Shown here: piece after piece, positions 6,655 to 10,540 of the stretch
How positions within the stretch are numbered: the stretch's first letter is position 1
Layout of the letters: each line of letters begins with the position of its first letter
Assembly: GCA_017420825.1 (NCBI GenBank)
Contig: JAFQNU010000234.1
Span: 1 to 10,540, forward strand
Length of the DNA: 10,540 bases
Source of the DNA: Clostridia bacterium
Lineage (GTDB): Bacteria; Bacillota; Clostridia; UBA1381
Reading direction: 5' to 3'
Position numbers and translations under genes: made by a program
Notes under the pieces: generated by a model
Seen by the model: the letters and a program-made list of their open reading frames with translations, nothing else
Database searches by the model: none
What the model was told of the DNA's origin: nothing

Positions 6655-7588
6655 GCAGCCTTTCCCTTACTATTTCAACAGGGATATTATTTTGCTTTCC
6701 GCCGAGAATAATTCTTACGGTTTGCAATTCGTATTCCTTGCCGATTAAGAAAGCCAGTATTGGCTCAAAACCAAATGATTTAAGCTTTGCACGTTTGATA
6801 TACTCCGTTTTTTTGTTGTCGCACCACTTTTCAAAAGCAGAGAAGGAGTCAGATAATTGTTCTGCTGCCTGCGGATAGCCCGAGGCGGAAATTGCGTCGA
6901 TAACAGCCTGTTTTCCTGTCAGCGATGCTTCACAGAGTCTTTGAGAATTTTCTGTTTCTATGAGTGCATTGCTTATAAAATCCTTGCTTTTACCTACTGC
7001 ACGTACAGCTGTTTTCATATTGGCTATTGAAATATTCAAATCTACCCAACCAATGAGAAACTCATTTTTTTGAGTATGGTCACGCATAGCAATAAGATAT
7101 TCCTTGTCGAGATAAATTTCTGTAAGCTGACCGTCATTTGTTTCGGTTATAAGCTTATATGCATTTCTTGCAGGCTCACGAATAAATTCCGCCAAATCAT
7201 CAAAGCTGACATTTTGTATTGCCTGAACAATATCTGACGGTGAAACCAGGCATGGCTGTAACAAAAGACTTTCGTAATCAACTCCCGAAATTAAAGCTTT
7301 TAAAATGGTTTTCAGGTTATGAAAATCATTTTTATAAAGGAGAATATCTAATGGCGCTCCTTCAGGACAAACATTTTTTGCCTCGGTCCATGCTTTTTCA
7401 AGCTCTGCTTTCAGCATTTCATCAGAAGACGAACTTTCAGGATTTCCGTAACCCTTGTCCTTTAATATCTTCATTGCCGTTTGCAGATTTTCTGACAATA
7501 GCAAGCCTTCTATCTCGTTTTGGGTGAGCATTTTGTTTTCGAGTGTTTTAATATATGCCACAGCATATGTGTATTCTGTGTCTTTCAA
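6638..7588 (-). CDS. ntpC: V-type ATPase subunit C (rotor cap linking shaft to ring)
   Basis: A 316-residue protein of the V/A-ATPase C (d) family, which sits on the K ring and holds the D/F shaft. It is mostly helical, with family-like stretches YAVAYIKTLENKMLT near the N-terminus, PLDILLYKNDFHNLKTILKA in the first third, LIGWVDLNISIANMKTAVRA in the middle and EPILAFLIGKEYELQTVRII near the C-terminus. Length is close to normal. The start appears to be TTG at 7588: AGGGGTGA lies at 7600-7593, the next ATG is Met19, and the N-terminal residues before it look native. The stop overlaps the start of the downstream F/G gene. Identity is supported by sequence pattern and by position between E and F/G, the standard operon place. 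Confidence 0.94.
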   Translation of the reverse strand: MKDTEYTYAVAYIKTLENKMLTQNEIEGLLLSENLQTAMKILKDKGYGNPESSSSDEMLKAELEKAWTEAKNVCPEGAPLDILLYKNDFHNLKTILKALISGVDYESLLLQPCLVSPSDIVQAIQNVSFDDLAEFIREPARNAYKLITETNDGQLTEIYLDKEYLIAMRDHTQKNEFLIGWVDLNISIANMKTAVRAVGKSKDFISNALIETENSQRLCEASLTGKQAVIDAISASGYPQAAEQLSDSFSAFEKWCDNKKTEYIKRAKLKSFGFEPILAFLIGKEYELQTVRIILGGKQNNIPVEIVRERLRDLYV

Positions 7589-7592
7589 AAAA

Positions 7593-7600
7593 TCACCCCT
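7593..7600 (-). promoter_or_regulatory. Ribosome binding site of the C subunit gene (decides a TTG start)
   Basis: Read on the minus strand this is AGGGGTGA, located just after the stop of the E gene and 4 nt before TTG at 7588 (7 nt when measured from AGGGG). It is the only good site near the N-terminus of C and supports TTG as the start codon. Confidence 0.7.
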
Positions 7601-7601
7601 T

Positions 7602-8171
7602 TTAAGAATTTAAAAATTCATTTACTTTGTCTGAGAGTAAATTGTACTTTTCTTCAAAAATACTGTCGATTGAACAGTTTTGCTCTATTTTACCGTATCT
7701 GATTATAAATCCTGCATCAATATCAGCATATTCATCTGAAATTTTTAATCCGCTCTTGCCTGTAATAAAATCTTCTGTGATGAGAGGTCTGTCCTCCTTT
7801 GAAAACAGGAGTTCGCCCTCATCGCTAATGTCAATGTTGTTAAGTAATGTTTTTAACAATGCAACATACTCTTTTTTATCCATATTTTTAATACTGTTTT
7901 TAGCATCATTTATTATCTGTGCTATTACATCGCTCTTTGCCTTTAATATGGCCTGTCTTTTTTGTTGTCTTGCAGCAGACTGAGCCATTTGCAGTATCTT
8001 GTCGCATTCATTTTTCAAAAGCTCATCATGCTCAGCCTTCATTTTTGCAGCCTTTTCTTCAGTATCGGCTTTAATTTCGCCGGCTTTTCTTTCTGCAGTG
8101 ACTATAATTTCATTTGCCTGAGTCTGAGCTTTATTTATGATGTGTTCGGTTATTTTTTCAAGACCGCTCAT
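7602..8171 (-). CDS. ntpE: V-type ATPase subunit E (peripheral stalk)
   Basis: A 189-residue stator subunit that, with a small coiled-coil partner, tethers the A3B3 head to subunit I. Residues 1 to about 105 are a long amphipathic, charged helix rich in Ala, Glu and Lys (ERKAGEIKADTEEKAAKMKA), as expected for the stalk. The remainder is the mixed alpha/beta C-terminal domain that contacts the head (DEGELLFSKEDRP, DAGFIIRYGKIEQNCSID). Length is normal. The ATG at 8171 follows AAAGGAA with 7-nt spacing. It lies 34 nt after K, the widest gap in the operon, and 13 nt before C. The expected coiled-coil partner (NtpF/AhaH type) is not between the genes here and, if present, should be upstream of I beyond the window. 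Confidence 0.95.
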   Translation of the reverse strand: MSGLEKITEHIINKAQTQANEIIVTAERKAGEIKADTEEKAAKMKAEHDELLKNECDKILQMAQSAARQQKRQAILKAKSDVIAQIINDAKNSIKNMDKKEYVALLKTLLNNIDISDEGELLFSKEDRPLITEDFITGKSGLKISDEYADIDAGFIIRYGKIEQNCSIDSIFEEKYNLLSDKVNEFLNS

Positions 8172-8205
8172 CGTATCATTCCTTTCAAATTATTGTAGCA
8201 TTGAA

Positions 8206-8673
8206 TTAACCGATGTTTATTACCATAAGGAAGGATACTATAAAACCTAAAAGTGCATAAAGCTCGATAAGTGAAGCTGAAACGATAGCTTTTGAGCTTT
8301 CTTCAGGACGCTTTGCTGTGAGATTTACACCTACTGCACAAACTCTGCCCTGTGATTTTGCTGAAAAATATCCGCCCAAGGCAATTGGCAGACATGCTGC
8401 AAGGTATTGTAAGCCAACACCAACATCTGTAATTGCCTCACCGCCGAGTATACCTATATTAAGCATTACCATAACACCTACGATAAGACCGTATAAGCCC
8501 TGTGTACCTGGAAGCAACTGTAAAACAAGAAGCTTTCCAAACTTGCTTGGATCATCTGCAAGAACGGCTCCTGCTGCTTCAGATGCTGTTCCAACACCCT
8601 TAGATGAACCCATACCTGATAAGATAACTGCTATACTTGCTCCTAAAATTGCGAAAAACATTGCTAAATTCAT
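8206..8673 (-). CDS. ntpK: V-type ATPase subunit K (membrane rotor ring, probably Na+-binding)
   Basis: A 155-residue proteolipid with four membrane helices formed by a duplicated hairpin; both halves show the pattern of small residues ending in GxG (GSSKGVGTASEAAG and GRVCAVGVN). Copies form the rotating ring that carries the ion. The ion-site residues of E. hirae NtpK (Leu61, Thr64, Gln65, Gln110, Glu139) have apparent counterparts here: Leu54, Thr57 and Gln58 in LPGTQG, Gln108 in SAKSQG and Glu137 in SASLIELYALLG. Only the second hairpin has the carboxylate, as in E. hirae. From this I infer Na+ coupling, not proven by sequence. The ATG at 8673 follows AAGGAG (9-nt spacing), 16 nt after gene I. 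Confidence 0.97.
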   Translation of the reverse strand: MNLAMFFAILGASIAVILSGMGSSKGVGTASEAAGAVLADDPSKFGKLLVLQLLPGTQGLYGLIVGVMVMLNIGILGGEAITDVGVGLQYLAACLPIALGGYFSAKSQGRVCAVGVNLTAKRPEESSKAIVSASLIELYALLGFIVSFLMVINIG

Positions 8674-8689
8674 AATAAATTACTCCTTT

Positions 8690-10540
8690 TTAATCATTTT
8701 TTGAAAAATTATAATATTTTGTATTCATTGAGAATGGCTTGAATTTTCTACCGCCGCCCTCATAAAATTTTTGATAAAATTCAACGTATTGTAAACGGTT
8801 TGTATGAACATATGCTCCAAGACAGTTAATAGCAAAATTCAGTGCGTGACCGAATATTGAAATTACTATATATGAAATAATTCCGATTACTGTGTTACCG
8901 CCAAGTGAGCCGAGTACATTTATAACCGAAGCAATAACGCCTGTTGCAAGACCTAAAGCCATAAGTCTTGAGTATGACAGCGCATCGCCTACATAGCTTG
9001 TTATGTCGTATAGGCTCAGAACACCGCCAAAAATTTTTCCTATAATATTTTTACTGTTTCTTCCGCCTGTTACCAACAATCCGGCAAAGCCTGCTATTGT
9101 TACCGCTATACCGACCGTTTTAACTGTTTCCTGTGACAGTCCGAAGCCTGCAGCAAATATACAAAGACCTGTAAGTGCTGCTATCCAGAAGCCTGTGTCA
9201 CATATTGCGTCAGCTTTATTCCCTTTTCGCCAAACCATGTAGAATTTAATACACAGTGCGGTGAGAATATGAATCATACCGAATGCCACGCTTATTATAA
9301 GCAGTTCGAGTGGTTTGTTTGTAGGGTTTAAGAGTATCGGTGTAAGTCTGAACGGACTGTTTAAAAACTTTGCGCATATTGTGTCTATCATATCACCGAA
9401 GAAGCTTCCGTACATGAGTCCCCAGAAGGTTGTTGATACACCGCAGTAGAAAAACATTTTATATACCTTTCGTTTGTGTCTTTCTAAAACATTTCCAAAG
9501 CCTAAAATACCGCAGGCTATCATCATGAGTAAGCCGTAGCCAGCATCCGAGAACATCATTCCAAAGAAGAAGTAGTAGAATACAGACATAATCGGGTTTG
9601 GGTCAATGTCATCAGGGGAGGGCATACTGTAATCGCTTGTAATTCCCTCAACCGGTGCACTGAACGCATTATTTGAAAATGCAATTGGTGCCTCGCCCTC
9701 ATCAGGTTCTTCGGCAGTAACTTCAACATCAAACCTTGAGCATAGCTCCTCTTTAAGCGTATCAAACTGTTTCTTTGGAATATACCCTGTTATGATAAAT
9801 ACATTTTCAGTAATTGCAAGATGAGAAAGTGCCTTATATTTTTCTCTCCTCATTGCCAGATGGTCATAAAAAAGCTCTATTTCGTCACGGTATTTGGTGT
9901 AGGAGATAATTTCTTCCTGAAGAGACTTGTTATCCTCTGATAACTTGTCTTTTTGTTCCTGTAGCTTTTCGAGTTTTTTTTGTGCAGTCCTGTGTGAAAG
10001 TCCGAACGGAGGTTCACTCATACCGAGAGTTCTTATAAATGAAGAATATTTTTCTTCAAACTCTGACGGATATATAAACCATACTGCTGTTTGTTGCTTT
10101 GAAGAAGATAGTATCTCAATGTGTATGTTTTCAAGCTCTGCTGATATAAATTCACCTAAAATTCTTTCTGAGCTCCATTCTCCCTCTAAAATTCCGAGCT
10201 TAACCGAGGTTTGTTTTGTACCCTTAAAGTTCATAGGTACATCAAGGCTTAAATAAGGCATAAGCTGTGATTGTGAAATGTTGATTTTGCCTGCACTGTC
10301 CTCATTAGCCTTTATCTGTTTCTGAATTCGGATAATATCATAAACATGCTTGTTAACAGTGTCAATTTCTTTTTTACCCATGCTATATATGCTCTCATCG
10401 GCAGGCTTCCTTTTTGAAAACATACCTTTTTTTTCGGGAGCATACATATCGAGAATTGAAAGCGCCTGTTGAGCTGATGCAAGATATGAATCAAACTGAG
10501 ATATACTTTTAGCGGTTTCCTGACGGTCAAGACCGATATC
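8690..10540 (-). CDS. ntpI: V-type ATPase subunit I/a (stator membrane subunit), 5' end outside window
   Basis: The stator subunit that forms the two ion half-channels against the K ring and anchors the peripheral stalk. The frame is open to the window edge: 31 further codons lie before the Met at 10447, including LSILDMYAPEKKG, a family hallmark, so that Met is internal and the true start is beyond 10540. 616 residues are visible. Counting from the Met at 10447, the cytoplasmic half (to about 280) has a coiled coil at about 155-195 and the VFIITGYIP motif (216-224). The membrane half has about seven or eight helices from PIMSVFYYFFFGMMF onwards. The arginines expected to face the ring glutamate are Arg494 in SYSRLMALGL and Arg551 in TNRLQYVEF. 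It is the first ATPase gene seen here; in related operons a small coiled-coil stalk gene precedes it. Confidence 0.97.
   Translation of the reverse strand, partial: DIGLDRQETAKSISQFDSYLASAQQALSILDMYAPEKKGMFSKRKPADESIYSMGKKEIDTVNKHVYDIIRIQKQIKANEDSAGKINISQSQLMPYLSLDVPMNFKGTKQTSVKLGILEGEWSSERILGEFISAELENIHIEILSSSKQQTAVWFIYPSEFEEKYSSFIRTLGMSEPPFGLSHRTAQKKLEKLQEQKDKLSEDNKSLQEEIISYTKYRDEIELFYDHLAMRREKYKALSHLAITENVFIITGYIPKKQFDTLKEELCSRFDVEVTAEEPDEGEAPIAFSNNAFSAPVEGITSDYSMPSPDDIDPNPIMSVFYYFFFGMMFSDAGYGLLMMIACGILGFGNVLERHKRKVYKMFFYCGVSTTFWGLMYGSFFGDMIDTICAKFLNSPFRLTPILLNPTNKPLELLIISVAFGMIHILTALCIKFYMVWRKGNKADAICDTGFWIAALTGLCIFAAGFGLSQETVKTVGIAVTIAGFAGLLVTGGRNSKNIIGKIFGGVLSLYDITSYVGDALSYSRLMALGLATGVIASVINVLGSLGGNTVIGIISYIVISIFGHALNFAINCLGAYVHTNRLQYVEFYQKFYEGGGRKFKPFSMNTKYYNFSKND

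Noticed and set aside
8318..8704. Long open frame on the + strand opposite the K gene (similar ones lie opposite A, B, C, E and I).
   Set aside because: These are antisense shadows of clearly conserved genes, with proline- or cysteine-rich unlikely proteins and no ribosome binding site of note.
8690..10447. Subunit I as a complete gene starting at the ATG at 10447.
   Set aside because: The same frame continues open to 10540 with family-like residues just before this Met, and the conserved N-terminal segment would be missing. It is an internal Met of a gene cut by the window.
1..10540. CRISPR arrays, insertion-sequence inverted repeats, riboswitches or a replication origin.
   Set aside because: No regularly spaced repeats, transposase genes or recognisable riboswitch structures were seen. 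The only long intergenic stretch, 1668-1847, is explained by the element end, the tRNA fragment and the terminator.

Overview
The window looks chromosomal and comes from an anaerobic Firmicute, most likely a clostridium. It is AT-rich, has strong Shine-Dalgarno sites, and carries a bacterial V/A-type (Ntp-type) ATPase operon in the same subunit order as Enterococcus hirae. The species cannot be read from the sequence.

Layout, left to right. Positions 1-1727 appear to be the right-hand end of an integrated mobile element, carrying one intact large serine recombinase on the + strand. The element ends abruptly inside a tRNA-Asn(GTT) gene. From the D-loop through the 3' CCA (1728-1789) the tRNA is perfect, but its 5' acceptor strand and 5' D-stem are missing and replaced by element sequence. 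A strong hairpin terminator (1795-1820) follows and can serve both strands. Next is a convergent minus-strand gene for a small multi-pass membrane protein that I recognise as DUF6512-like.

From 10540 down to 2484 the minus strand is one tightly packed V-type ATPase operon: I (5' end cut by the window), K, E, C, F/G, A, B, D. Gaps between genes are at most 34 nt and one pair overlaps. It closes with a hairpin terminator at 2435-2468. A3B3 is the nucleotide-binding head. D and F form the shaft, and C caps the K ring. E is a peripheral stalk. I holds the ion half-channels against the K ring. The K ligand residues match the Na+ site of the E. hirae K ring, so Na+ coupling is the best guess; the direction (pumping or synthesis) cannot be told.

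The V-ATPase operon is conventional. The item most worth a second look is the junction at about 1728, where an element encoding a serine recombinase, not a tyrosine integrase, seems to have used the D-loop of tRNA-Asn as its attachment site. A second is that two core ATPase genes, B and C, have no plausible ATG start and appear to begin with TTG.
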